Source: CAYTIB01 sp964437725 (GTDB lineage Bacteria; UBA8248; JACPRG01; G963555815). From it: a DNA stretch of 64,000 nucleotides. This document shows positions 44,942-53,946 of the stretch, piece by piece. The first letter of the stretch is position 1. Every line of letters begins with the position of its first letter. The DNA lies in contig CAYTIB010000007.1 in assembly GCA_964437725.1 (NCBI GenBank), positions 1-64,000 on the forward strand, written 5' to 3'. Under the pieces are notes generated by a model. The model saw only the letters and a list, made by a program, of their open reading frames with translations. It ran no database searches and was not told the DNA's origin. The translations under genes and the position numbers were made by a program.

Positions 44942-45970
44942 CTAGAGCTTCCCCTGATAAAACCCTTCTGCCAACTCAACATCTTCTTTCGAACCGATTA
45001 GAAGCGGACAGCGTTGGTGAAGGTCCTCCGGTTCCACAGCCATGATGCGCTCATGCCCCGTACTTGCGGCACCCCCTGCCTGCTCCACGATAAAAGCAAG
45101 GGGGTTACATTCATATAAAAGCCGGAGTTTTCCATTTGGATTTTCCCGATCTCCGGGGTAAAGGAAAATGCCACCCTTCAATAGGTTCCGATGAAAATCA
45201 GCTACGAGCGACCCTATATACCTACCTGAGTAAGGCCTATCAGTCGCCTTATCTTCTTTTTTCACGTGAGCCACATATCTCCGCGTTTCTTCTAACCACC
45301 TAAAACTATTCCCTTCGTTAATGCTGTATATCTTTCCCTTCGATGGAATCTGAATAGCAGGATGGGATAGTAAGAATTCGCCGATCTGAGGATCCAAAGT
45401 AAATCCCCAAACACCTCTCCCGGTTGTGTAAACCAACATCACACTAGAACCGTAAATAATATACCCTGAGGCGACCTGCATATCCCCCTTTTGGACACAA
45501 TCCCCTGGATCGCCACGCTCCGAATCGCTCTGTTTTTTTAAAATAGAAAAAATCGTCCCGATGCTCACATTAACATCGATATTCGATGAGCCATCCAACG
45601 GATCATATAAAAAAGCATAGTTTCCAGAGGGAAATCGGCTCGGAATCATATAAGGTTCGTCCATCTCCTCCGAAGCAATTGCGCAGAGGTAACCTCCATG
45701 GTCAAGACAGTTCCGAATCGTGACATTAGCAAATTCATCAAGCTTTTGAACTTCCTCACCCTGAACGTTGATTTTCCCCGTGAAACCAAGAACATCTGCC
45801 AATCCAGCTTTATTTACCTCGCTATAAATAATCTTACCTGCAAGAGAAATCTGAGCGAGGAGCCCGGTTAATACTCCCTTTGTCTCAGGGAAACTTTCTT
45901 GTTCCTCGACGATGTGACGTTCTAGGGTCATACCAACAGAATGTGTCACTTTCAATTCATCTCCAATCAA
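44942..45970 (-). CDS. fbp: Fructose-1,6-bisphosphatase class 1
   Basis: 342 aa. Hydrolyses fructose-1,6-bisphosphate to fructose-6-phosphate in gluconeogenesis or a reductive carbon cycle. The metal-binding core YDPLDGSSNIDVNVSIGTIF is intact, preceded by IASEEMDEP and followed by the substrate pocket segments RYIGSLVADFHRNLLKGGIFLYPGD and LRLLYECNPLAFIVEQAGG. Its start overlaps the aldolase stop by four bases, so the two gluconeogenic steps are coupled. Confidence 0.96.
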   Translation of the reverse strand: MIGDELKVTHSVGMTLERHIVEEQESFPETKGVLTGLLAQISLAGKIIYSEVNKAGLADVLGFTGKINVQGEEVQKLDEFANVTIRNCLDHGGYLCAIASEEMDEPYMIPSRFPSGNYAFLYDPLDGSSNIDVNVSIGTIFSILKKQSDSERGDPGDCVQKGDMQVASGYIIYGSSVMLVYTTGRGVWGFTLDPQIGEFLLSHPAIQIPSKGKIYSINEGNSFRWLEETRRYVAHVKKEDKATDRPYSGRYIGSLVADFHRNLLKGGIFLYPGDRENPNGKLRLLYECNPLAFIVEQAGGAASTGHERIMAVEPEDLHQRCPLLIGSKEDVELAEGFYQGKL

Positions 45971-47352
45971 GTAAGTGACGACGGGAGTGGAACATCAACA
46001 ACTATTGGGCGAATTATGCGATCTACAGTCTCCCGGGTATTAACAACATTCAGCTTTTCAAATAGAAACACAAACCGATTCTCAAGATCATTTCGGATGC
46101 CAGCGCGAATATCACTTGGCAAATCCCAAAGCTGCCTCTTGAAGGGACCAAATGCTCTCTTTCGCTCTTTGTAGAAAAGTTGCTCATCCGTATCACCTTC
46201 TTTACGGGAACCTTCAAAAGTCTCCAAAACCCAGGAACGCATATCCATAAATAAATCCTTCGGAAGCCTTTCATAAATCATGTTCTGAAAAGCTGTCGCC
46301 AGATGAACCTCAGAGGCACCTGACTTTACAAACTGGTCAAATGCCTCCTCCGGGAGGGTAGAGGCTCCGTGCTGAACAGCTCCACTCAAACCATACTTAG
46401 TTCTACACAGATCGGATATCGTTCTCAGTGCATCAAAATCAATACTTACTTGAGCCATCGTACCGTCCGGAAGAACCACCCCTCCGTGACTAGTACCAGT
46501 CTGAATACTGAGCTTGCTAATCCCAGCAAGATTTTCCCCGAGCGAACTAAGTTTCTCATCAAAGTTTTCAATAAAGGTTTCTGCCTCTTCAATCGTTGTA
46601 TTCTTACCCCCTACTTCGCCAACCTCACCTCCGACGGAAACCGTCACACCATCCGGCTCATTTTGGCGAATAAAGTGGGTAAGCTCAGCAGCCTTTTCAA
46701 AATTCAGACGTTGCTGCTCATGGATAACCGGTTGGTCTAAATCAACGAGGGTAGAAGAATCGATATCTATATTATAGAAACCTGCTTGGATGGCCTCTTT
46801 CATTAATTCAAAAATTGCTTCGACTTCCTTATCTGGGTCCGCTGAAAATTTCTTGGCGTTGATTTGAAAGTGGTCCCCTTGGATGAAAATCGGCCCTTTA
46901 TACCCTTCCTTAATCGCAGCTGCGAGCACAGAGGCTAAATACTCATCTGGCCGCTGCTCTGTATACCCAATTTCGGACCTGGCGATTTCAAATATTAGTG
47001 CACCCACTGAAGTGGATTCCGCAGCCCGAATAACTGAACGAGCTACATCCATGGTTAGCCCACGAACATTGATAGCTGGTGTGGTAAATCCTCCCGCTTC
47101 CCCACGACCCATTGCCATGTAAAGGTCATGAATCGATGCAGGAAACACACCTTGAACCGCCGCCAGACTGCGAATCAGCCAACGACAGTAGTCCCTCAAG
47201 TCCTTGGTATTGTGATGAACCGCGCACCACGCAATCTGATCAATCAGATCGCCCCGCAACCGTTCTTCATCTTCAACCTGGATTAATCCGGTCTCACCGC
47301 CCGCTACGACTCCCGTCAGGGCCTTATGACAATCGTTTCTGTCCGCCCACAT
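45967..47352 (-). CDS. fba: Class II fructose-bisphosphate aldolase, long form
   Basis: 461 aa zinc aldolase, longer than the usual 300-360. After an N-terminal helical extension (about 1-80) come AINVRGLTMDVARSVIRAAE, IFIQGDHFQIN, the SVGGEVGEVGGKN core, KLSIQTGTSHGG with a metal His, and the AVQHGAST segment. A C-terminal extension of about 80 residues is helical and charged. The ATG at 47352 follows GGGGAGGAAAG and is preferred to 47388. It overlaps fbp and would join triose phosphates before FBPase acts. Confidence 0.93.
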   Translation of the reverse strand: MWADRNDCHKALTGVVAGGETGLIQVEDEERLRGDLIDQIAWCAVHHNTKDLRDYCRWLIRSLAAVQGVFPASIHDLYMAMGRGEAGGFTTPAINVRGLTMDVARSVIRAAESTSVGALIFEIARSEIGYTEQRPDEYLASVLAAAIKEGYKGPIFIQGDHFQINAKKFSADPDKEVEAIFELMKEAIQAGFYNIDIDSSTLVDLDQPVIHEQQRLNFEKAAELTHFIRQNEPDGVTVSVGGEVGEVGGKNTTIEEAETFIENFDEKLSSLGENLAGISKLSIQTGTSHGGVVLPDGTMAQVSIDFDALRTISDLCRTKYGLSGAVQHGASTLPEEAFDQFVKSGASEVHLATAFQNMIYERLPKDLFMDMRSWVLETFEGSRKEGDTDEQLFYKERKRAFGPFKRQLWDLPSDIRAGIRNDLENRFVFLFEKLNVVNTRETVDRIIRPIVVDVPLPSSLT

Positions 47353-47659
47353 CTTTCCTCCCCTCGAGATTTCCTTAAAATACCCCATAAGTTCCGCCCA
47401 GAAATGCCAACCTAGATGGGGATTTTTCTATCCTAAGAGCTTTCCAGGCAATTCCAGCTAAAAGACAATTCTCCACACCACATGAGGATGCCACTTCGAG
47501 GAATTCTATCTCCAAATCTCAGGATCAATGTGTAGAAAACGCTCGCTCAATTTGTGGAGACTTCCGAAAAGCGAGAGCATTTTACCCCCGGCATAGGTTT
47601 CGCCGCAACTTATCACCCAATTCGAATTTCTGTATGGCAATTTCACAAGTCGAAATCAA
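47353..47659. other. Intergenic region between fba and the lipoprotein
   Basis: No supported gene. Two weakly complementary segments (CGCTCGCTC near 47545 and GCGAGAGC near 47570) could form an imperfect hairpin. Nothing else recognised. Confidence 0.4.
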
Positions 47660-48304
47660 TCAATTTCTAAAAACCCGCACGAGGAAGCGGAACCGATAGG
47701 TCCTAACTTTTCCCTTTACACGAACGGCTAAATTTAGACCTATGGTTCGTTGATTCAAGCTAGAAGCGATACCTCTCCGCCGCTCTGCCATCCGATCTGC
47801 CGAAACCGAATTGTTTGGCAAATATCGATTTTTTTCATAATCCCAATCAGGCAATATAGGAAGAACATCCCAACGAAGAGGTCCTCCAATCACGTTCTCC
47901 ACAGGAATGATGTAATCATCGTAAAAACCACCCGGAGAGAGGGTTGTTGGCGGCTGCGGTTTATTTCTATTCCGATAAAAGGTCTTTTTGTGGATAACTG
48001 CCTTTGACATGCCAGTTTCGCTAACGTAACGGGATGCGTCCCAGTCAATAGTCATGAGTACCGACGTATTGTTGTGAATATGAAAAGAAAGCCGATCCTC
48101 CAAAAACTGAAAGCGGATATCTAGAGCGTCATCCCGAAGCACATAGGCATCAGAACGTTCCGGCTTTATCATGGTAACTTGGTAAGTATAATGGATACGT
48201 TTTGGCTCATAAAATACAGTCGAGCAACCAATCAGAAAAAAAAGAGGAAGAGCCAAAACCATCCGCCTCCATGACAAACATCGAGCAAAAAATCTCAATC
48301 TCAT
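47660..48304 (-). CDS. Putative lipoprotein of unknown function
   Basis: About 214 aa from ATG 48304. A basic N-terminus and hydrophobic run end in the lipobox FLIGC, so lipid anchoring is likely. The mature part is beta-rich with several basic residues and ends in VKGKVRTYRFRFLVRVFRN; I do not recognise a family. An in-frame TTG at 48334 and an ATG at 48262 are other possible starts. It stands alone between fba and the M24 gene. Confidence 0.65.
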   Translation of the reverse strand: MRLRFFARCLSWRRMVLALPLFFLIGCSTVFYEPKRIHYTYQVTMIKPERSDAYVLRDDALDIRFQFLEDRLSFHIHNNTSVLMTIDWDASRYVSETGMSKAVIHKKTFYRNRNKPQPPTTLSPGGFYDDYIIPVENVIGGPLRWDVLPILPDWDYEKNRYLPNNSVSADRMAERRRGIASSLNQRTIGLNLAVRVKGKVRTYRFRFLVRVFRN

Positions 48305-48644
48305 CCCCTTTCGTCTAAAACTGTCTTTTACCAAATGCTATTGCTCCTCATTCCTGACCCCATTCCTAACAAATTCCAAGCATAATTATATCAGTCGAAA
48401 TGCTTTCCAGAGATTATCCTGATAGAAAATAAAATTTGAAAACTGCAAAACAGGAGAATCCCTGCAGCAGGAACGTTGCCAAAGTATCTTTTTGGAAGAT
48501 TTATATTCTTGCAACATTATTAGAGTTGGATCCCTAAAAAATACTTATCCAAAAAACCAAAACAAAAAACGGCCGGGGCCAAACACTCCCCAGCCGTTTC
48601 AGTACTAGCCTGTTGGAACCTCAAACTTTCCCCGAGAACCCGGG
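48305..48644. other. Intergenic region containing the catabolic-block terminator
   Basis: No supported gene; contains the terminator at 48567-48599 and otherwise AT-rich sequence. Confidence 0.5.
48567..48599 (-). terminator. Strong terminator of the 56664-48645 catabolic block
   Basis: AAACGGC pairs with GCCGTTT, with an inner GGGG/CCCC pairing around a short loop. On the minus strand the hairpin is followed by TTTTTTGTTTTGG. It lies 46 bp past the last M24 gene. Confidence 0.85.
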
Positions 48645-49907
48645 TCAGGCAATACACTCGTCGTAATGCTCCATCATAGTGAAGATGACTGGCCCATCAG
48701 CAGAAACAAGGACATTTTCTTCCAAGCGGACTGTCTGCTCCAATCCTGGGTGACCCGCAAAGGTCTCGATGGCAAAGTACATATTCTCCTTAATCTCAAC
48801 AGGGTAATCGAGAGAATAAGCTCGGGAAATCCACATTCCCTCGTAAAGAGACAAGCCGATGCTGTGTGCGAACTGCTGAAGGGTCACAGTCCCATACTTA
48901 TCATCGTCATATACTGGAAAATTCTCGGAAACATCTCTTGTGGTTTTACCTGGACGGAGCTGCTCTAGGCCAGCGTACATAGAGTCGTAAACCTCCTTGT
49001 ACAGGTCTTTTTCCTTTGCCGTCCATTTCCCACCTACTTTAAAGCACCGCACGTAGTCAACAAAGTATCCACCGGGACCGATGGCATTGATGTCCACAAC
49101 AACCAAATCCCCATCCCGAATCATTCGGTCGGTGTGCCAACGCCTATAGGGACTTGTGTTGCCTCCCGAAGCCACGATTATGTCGTACACAAAATCAAAA
49201 CCTTCGACGTAAAGAAACTCATTGACCTTAGCCGTGATATCGGCTTCCTTAATCCCCGGCTTGAGCCACTCGTTCTTAATTTTCCACATGGCTGCATCGC
49301 CTACGGTAGAAGAAATCTTAAGACATTCGATCTCCTCAGGTGTCTTGACTACTCTGGCCTCACTTAACGCCGGCCAGGCATTAACCAAATTGATACCTTT
49401 ATTTGTGAAAGCTTGGTAGGCACGCAAATCCATTATGTCAATTCCTACCTTACCCTTATCCACGTTGTGCTCTTTGAGAACGTCAATAACACTGTCCACC
49501 ATGCGGTTAACCATCATCTCCTCGGCCGACTCAGACCATTTCCAAGTGATGGCCGGACGAATCCGCCCTTCTAACCAAGGGGCATCGATCTTTGCACACT
49601 GAAGATCTGATCCGGCTGTTTCAAAGAGAATCGGATCGGCCCCGCGCGGTAGAACGGCATAACGGATAAAAATATTATTTTTCCAGTTTCCCTGATAAAC
49701 CGAACAGGTATATCGAATATTTTCTCCTACGTACATAACCAACGCATCTATGTCATGCTTTTCCATCATATCTTTGGCACGCTGAAGACGATTTTTGCGA
49801 ATACTATCGTGATCAACCCGCATTTGCCAGTCGGTACCTGTCACACTAAAGTTACGCCGAGGCGACCAATGATGAGGTTTTTGCAGAAAACTTAAATCCA
49901 TGTTCAT
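48645..49907 (-). CDS. M24-family metallohydrolase (Xaa-Pro peptidase/DddP-like)
   Basis: 420 aa pita-bread-fold protein. All five metal ligands of the family can be placed: Asp in VVVDINAIG, Asp in YFVDYVRCF, His in AHSIGLSLYEG, Glu in FAIETFAG and Glu in RLEENVLV. The N-terminal domain has the ENIRYTCSVYQGNW segment, similar in layout to the DMSP lyase DddP as well as to prolidase-like enzymes. Length (420) suits either. I infer an M24 hydrolase or lyase; DMSP cleavage is only a possibility. Last gene of the catabolic block, before a strong terminator. Confidence 0.85.
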   Translation of the reverse strand: MNMDLSFLQKPHHWSPRRNFSVTGTDWQMRVDHDSIRKNRLQRAKDMMEKHDIDALVMYVGENIRYTCSVYQGNWKNNIFIRYAVLPRGADPILFETAGSDLQCAKIDAPWLEGRIRPAITWKWSESAEEMMVNRMVDSVIDVLKEHNVDKGKVGIDIMDLRAYQAFTNKGINLVNAWPALSEARVVKTPEEIECLKISSTVGDAAMWKIKNEWLKPGIKEADITAKVNEFLYVEGFDFVYDIIVASGGNTSPYRRWHTDRMIRDGDLVVVDINAIGPGGYFVDYVRCFKVGGKWTAKEKDLYKEVYDSMYAGLEQLRPGKTTRDVSENFPVYDDDKYGTVTLQQFAHSIGLSLYEGMWISRAYSLDYPVEIKENMYFAIETFAGHPGLEQTVRLEENVLVSADGPVIFTMMEHYDECIA

Positions 49908-50092
49908 GAAACAAGTCTCCTTCTTCGGGACAATAAAGGTCTCCGAAGGGTATGGGATGGGACAAACCCAACGTTCGTGGAACCAAGCCCACCAATCTCA
50001 CTATCTGTCGAAGCTATCAGATTCACAAGCCAGATACAACCAAAGACAGGAGCAAGATTGGCGACCGAAATAAAATCAATGGAAGGTTCTCA

Positions 50093-51106
50093 TTAGTCAT
50101 GATCTCCACCTATGTCTATGACTACCCCAACATCACGTTCCATGGCACGACGTTCAATATGCTGAGCTGTAACAAGATCTTGGATAGGTACACCCATTGA
50201 CTTGTAATAAGTAATTTCCTCGTCCGAAGTCCGGCCAGCCCGCTTCCCTTCTACAACATCAGCAATTCCGGCAACGTCCTCTTTACTGATAATACCCTCG
50301 GAAATGGGATAAAGGAGATCTCCTGCATCCTGCATACAATCCGCTATACTGTCTACCACCCACTTAGAGGAACGGCGAATTGTTTCAGAATCCACTTCTC
50401 GCGCGTGAGGATCATAAGCGCCAGCCGCCACAACAAATGTTCCAGGCTTCAGGGCTGACCCGGGAAAAACGGGTTCGTGCGAGGTCGTGGCTGCCACAAC
50501 GATATCAGCTTCACTCACCGCTACTTCACGAGATTCAACCATCTCTACGTCTGAAGGAATCTTGGTTTCTTCCCACTCTGACACTCGCGCGATAAACTCC
50601 TGTCCTCGCTTCTGCGATCGAGTTGAAAGCCAAATCTTTTTCAATGGACAAACCTCGGCTATCGCCTGCAATTGATTCCGGGCTACACGCCCTGCTCCAA
50701 TGATAGCTATCACCTCACTCTCAATACGAGCTAAATATCGAGCAGCCAGTCCCGTCCCCGCTCCCGTTCGCAGATCGGTTAGATGTCCCCCTTCCATCAC
50801 CGTCCTAGGAGCACCCGTATTGCCATCGAATAAGGCCACCAGAGCGGTCATCCGAGGAACGCCTTTTTTTTCGTTTTCATAGAAATCTGAAACAACCTTA
50901 ACTCCGTACCCCTTTCCCTCTTTTAAAAAAGAAGGATTGAATATAGCAATGCCGGGAGGCAACTCGGAAATCGCATAACTTCTCAGGCCCTCGACAGAAC
51001 GATCCTGGGCAAGGGCTTGGAAGGCCTCAGCTTGAACATCGATAGCTTCAGCCATGCTCATAAGAGATCGGACATCTTGCTCTGTCAGTATGCGGAGTTT
51101 CATCAC
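50093..51106 (-). CDS. Ornithine cyclodeaminase/mu-crystallin-family protein
   Basis: 337 aa NAD(P)-binding protein. GHLTDLRTGAGTGLAARYLA and AIIGAGRVARNQLQAIAEV are the family hallmarks (substrate loop and Rossmann Gly motif). Members include ornithine cyclodeaminase, alanine dehydrogenase, ketimine reductase and EutC of ectoine degradation. Its neighbour two genes upstream resembles EutD/DoeA, which favours an imine or diamino-acid role, but this is inference. 21 bp after the amidohydrolase. Confidence 0.88.
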   Translation of the reverse strand: MMKLRILTEQDVRSLMSMAEAIDVQAEAFQALAQDRSVEGLRSYAISELPPGIAIFNPSFLKEGKGYGVKVVSDFYENEKKGVPRMTALVALFDGNTGAPRTVMEGGHLTDLRTGAGTGLAARYLARIESEVIAIIGAGRVARNQLQAIAEVCPLKKIWLSTRSQKRGQEFIARVSEWEETKIPSDVEMVESREVAVSEADIVVAATTSHEPVFPGSALKPGTFVVAAGAYDPHAREVDSETIRRSSKWVVDSIADCMQDAGDLLYPISEGIISKEDVAGIADVVEGKRAGRTSDEEITYYKSMGVPIQDLVTAQHIERRAMERDVGVVIDIGGDHD

Positions 51107-51127
51107 TTCCTTTTCATGGAATGAATA

Positions 51128-52531
51128 TTACTGAACCTTCCATTGTGTCTTGTTTAAATGGCTGAGTCCTGCTCGTTTGAGAATTCTTTTTCCGCATGCC
51201 TCCACTTCCTTCAGAAGGGCCGATTCGTCAATCCCCAAAACTCTTCCCCCCTCCATTACAACCTTCCCATCGATTACAGAAGTATCAGCATTAGTTCCAT
51301 TAGAAGTATGCACAAGATTAAATAATGGATTAAACCGTGGAAACCATTCAGGACCGGACATATCGAACATCACAAGATCTGCCTTTTTGCCCTTTTCTAA
51401 AGAACCGATTTCATCTTCCCAAAGAGCACTCTTCGCTCCATTAATTGTAGCCATTTCAATGACAGTCTCGATCCCCATCACACTTGGATCAAGCCGAGCA
51501 TCCCGATGAGCATTTGCAGCTAAATACATGTTCTTGACTATATCGACAAAACCACCCGCAGGTGAAGCATCAGACCCAAGACAAACCGTAAGACCCATCT
51601 CAACCATTTCTGGAAAGCTTCCGTGAGCAAAATTCCCATAACCCAAATGCATCGTACAGCTGGGACAGTGGCAGACCTTAATGTCATAACGCTTAAGAAG
51701 TTCCATTTCCTTAGGCCGGACCCAACCCATATGAATAACAAGCCAATTGGGCCCCCATGCACCTAGTTTTTCGATTCGATCAAACTCACTCATCCCGTAG
51801 TCATACAAAGAAGAGGTGAGTTGTTCAAATACCGACGCCACATGGCTCTGGATAAGAGCACCGTGCTTTTCGGCCAAGCGGTATATTCCTAGAATAAGAC
51901 GGTCCGAGCAGTTGGAAGGGATCCGCAAATTAAACCCCCCACGCAGACGCCCGTCGCAAGCACCATTCCAGTCGTCAAAATCTTTTTCCGCACACTTAAG
52001 GGCTTGGGATGTAGTCTGCGTGAACAGTTGGTCCGGAAGCTTGCCAAAGGGCTTTTCCCCCTGATCGTAAGTACTGCGACAAAAAACACCTCGCATCCCG
52101 GTCTGGTTTGTCGCTCGAGTCAATTCTTTCGGAAAGTAGTTTGCAGTTTCGATAAAAGTGGTTGCCCCAGACCTCAACATTTCCCATTGACAGTGAAGTG
52201 ATGAAATATAGGCTTCTTCAGGTGTCATTACTGCTTCGAAGGGATAAATGAAGTGCATAAGCCAAGGACGAACAAACATCTGGTCTCCAACACCCCGGGC
52301 CAGATGTTGTGTATGGTGAATGTGCCCTTCTACCATACCTGGAAGAACCAATTTCCCCTTGGCTGAAATCGTCCTTGTTGCTCGTTTCCCGTACTTGACC
52401 TTAAGGTCTTTTGATTTACCAATATCGAGAATCCGGTCTTCGCGTATTGCCACGGCTCCCGAACGGATCACTCGTCGTTTTTTATCTACTGTAACAACCT
52501 GATCAGCATCTACAATTAACAGATCCACCAT
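51128..52531 (-). CDS. Amidohydrolase, TrzA/AtzA-like (cytosine-deaminase superfamily)
   Basis: 467 aa metal-dependent hydrolase or deaminase. LPGMVEGHIHHTQHLARG gives the N-terminal His-x-His pair; SHVAS and IHMGW give further His; LGSDASPAGGFVDI gives the metal Asp. A beta-sandwich made from both ends (MVDLLIVDADQVV... and ...VIDGKVVMEGGRVLG) is typical. Substrates in this group are triazines, guanine, 8-oxoguanine or cyclic amidines. It overlaps neither neighbour but is only 28 bp after the M24 gene and 21 bp before the cyclodeaminase-like gene. Confidence 0.9.
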   Translation of the reverse strand: MVDLLIVDADQVVTVDKKRRVIRSGAVAIREDRILDIGKSKDLKVKYGKRATRTISAKGKLVLPGMVEGHIHHTQHLARGVGDQMFVRPWLMHFIYPFEAVMTPEEAYISSLHCQWEMLRSGATTFIETANYFPKELTRATNQTGMRGVFCRSTYDQGEKPFGKLPDQLFTQTTSQALKCAEKDFDDWNGACDGRLRGGFNLRIPSNCSDRLILGIYRLAEKHGALIQSHVASVFEQLTSSLYDYGMSEFDRIEKLGAWGPNWLVIHMGWVRPKEMELLKRYDIKVCHCPSCTMHLGYGNFAHGSFPEMVEMGLTVCLGSDASPAGGFVDIVKNMYLAANAHRDARLDPSVMGIETVIEMATINGAKSALWEDEIGSLEKGKKADLVMFDMSGPEWFPRFNPLFNLVHTSNGTNADTSVIDGKVVMEGGRVLGIDESALLKEVEACGKRILKRAGLSHLNKTQWKVQ

Positions 52532-52559
52532 ACTAGTGCGTATTCCCTTAAAGACCTGC

Positions 52560-53720
52560 TCACTTTACGACATAAAGCTCACGTGGATAATCTGTTAGAA
52601 CTTCGTGACCCTCTTCAGTAATCAACACAGTTTCACTTAAGCCAACACCATATTCGCGATACTCGAAGACGGCTGGAAGAAAATGATAAATCATCCCTGG
52701 TTGGAGGATCCTCTTTTCTCCACCTCGGAGCATCATAGTTCGTGCTTCACTCCAGTCCGGGGGTAAAGCGATACCAATTGAGTAACCAGCCTTATGGCGA
52801 AACTTGTCGCCATAGCCTGCATCATCTATCACTTTCCGAGCAGCATGGTCCACTTCCTCAGCGACCGTTCCGGGATTCATAAGTAAAAGGCCTGCATCCA
52901 AAGCCCGTCTACAGAGATCAAAAAGATCATAAAAAATCTTTGGCGGGTTCCCGACGAAACCAATCCGCATGATAGCCGCATGATAACGTTTTATGCTCGC
53001 GCCAACTTCGAAGTAGCCCGCATCGCCGGCCCGAACGGGGTTTCCTTCGGCCATTGCATGAGCCATGGTGTGGCGGACACCTGCATTAATCAGAGGTGGT
53101 AAGCCTGGAAATTCGCTCCCTTTACTGAAGAGCCCTTGGTAAGCAGCCGCCATAAGATCGTCTTCGGTAATTCCTCCCTTAAGAAGATCTAGAGCGTAAC
53201 GCATTCCAGTCGAAGCAGCCTGTCCGGAAAGTCGGCTATACTCTTGTTCTGCCGGAGACTTAATAAGGCGCATATCTTCAATAATAAGGCTAGTATCAAC
53301 CCACTCTATATCAGGAAGTCGCTCTTGCAGGGTTTCGTAATCTGCGATGGTAAAATACCAAGCACTCTTATCGACGCCAATCCTTCCCCGGTCCCAACCC
53401 CTTTCTTGCAAAATTCTGACCGTAGCATCCAAGTAATGTTCTGTATCCGGGTAAAATTCCAGGTCCTCAACCCAAGAGCTTCCCTGAAGAGCGCTTTTTT
53501 CAATCAATCGAGACAGATGCACGGGGTCGCCAGACGGGGGAACCAACAACGCCATATAAGAATAATAGCCAATAGTTCTGTAACCCGTCAGGTAATAAGT
53601 GTTCTCCAGCGTGTGAACCATTAGAAGATCTAAATCACGCGTAGCAGACTCAGCCTGCACCTTTTTTAATCTGCCTCGATACTCTTCCAAAGAAAACGGT
53701 AGTTCAAAAGCTTGGAGCAT
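52560..53720 (-). CDS. M24-family protein, ectoine hydrolase (DoeA/EutD)-like
   Basis: 386 aa pita-bread protein in which normal M24 metal ligands are changed. The usual Asp...Asp segment reads FEVGASIKRYHAAIMR (Glu and His in place of the two Asp). The C-terminal block reads GYSIGIALPPDWSE...GVGLSETVLITEEG. These RYH and PPDW signatures match the DoeA/EutD group that opens the ectoine ring without a classical binuclear metal site. With an EutC-like cyclodeaminase two genes downstream, cleavage of a cyclic amidine or similar amide is plausible, though no ectoine transporter or EutE/DoeB is in the window. Confidence 0.75.
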   Translation of the reverse strand: MLQAFELPFSLEEYRGRLKKVQAESATRDLDLLMVHTLENTYYLTGYRTIGYYSYMALLVPPSGDPVHLSRLIEKSALQGSSWVEDLEFYPDTEHYLDATVRILQERGWDRGRIGVDKSAWYFTIADYETLQERLPDIEWVDTSLIIEDMRLIKSPAEQEYSRLSGQAASTGMRYALDLLKGGITEDDLMAAAYQGLFSKGSEFPGLPPLINAGVRHTMAHAMAEGNPVRAGDAGYFEVGASIKRYHAAIMRIGFVGNPPKIFYDLFDLCRRALDAGLLLMNPGTVAEEVDHAARKVIDDAGYGDKFRHKAGYSIGIALPPDWSEARTMMLRGGEKRILQPGMIYHFLPAVFEYREYGVGLSETVLITEEGHEVLTDYPRELYVVK

Positions 53721-53946
53721 TTCCTAAACCTCCAAATACCTAGAAAGAACAACAACCCGGACTTGGTGGTTAACCGCCGCAAATTCCCATTTTTAACGAC
53801 CAATTTTGGAATGAACAGATCATCCAAACTACTACTTCGACCAAAAGAACAATCGGATGGCTATAGCCAACTTCGTCCATTTGGTCGCAAGCAAGTGGGA
53901 AAGCTTGAAACGAAGATGCCTCTTCTCAACTTGAAAACATGAATTC

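Noticed and set aside
53712..53942. 76-aa plus-strand open frame between the M24 and Rieske genes
   Set aside because: Opposite to the block's direction and no recognisable features.
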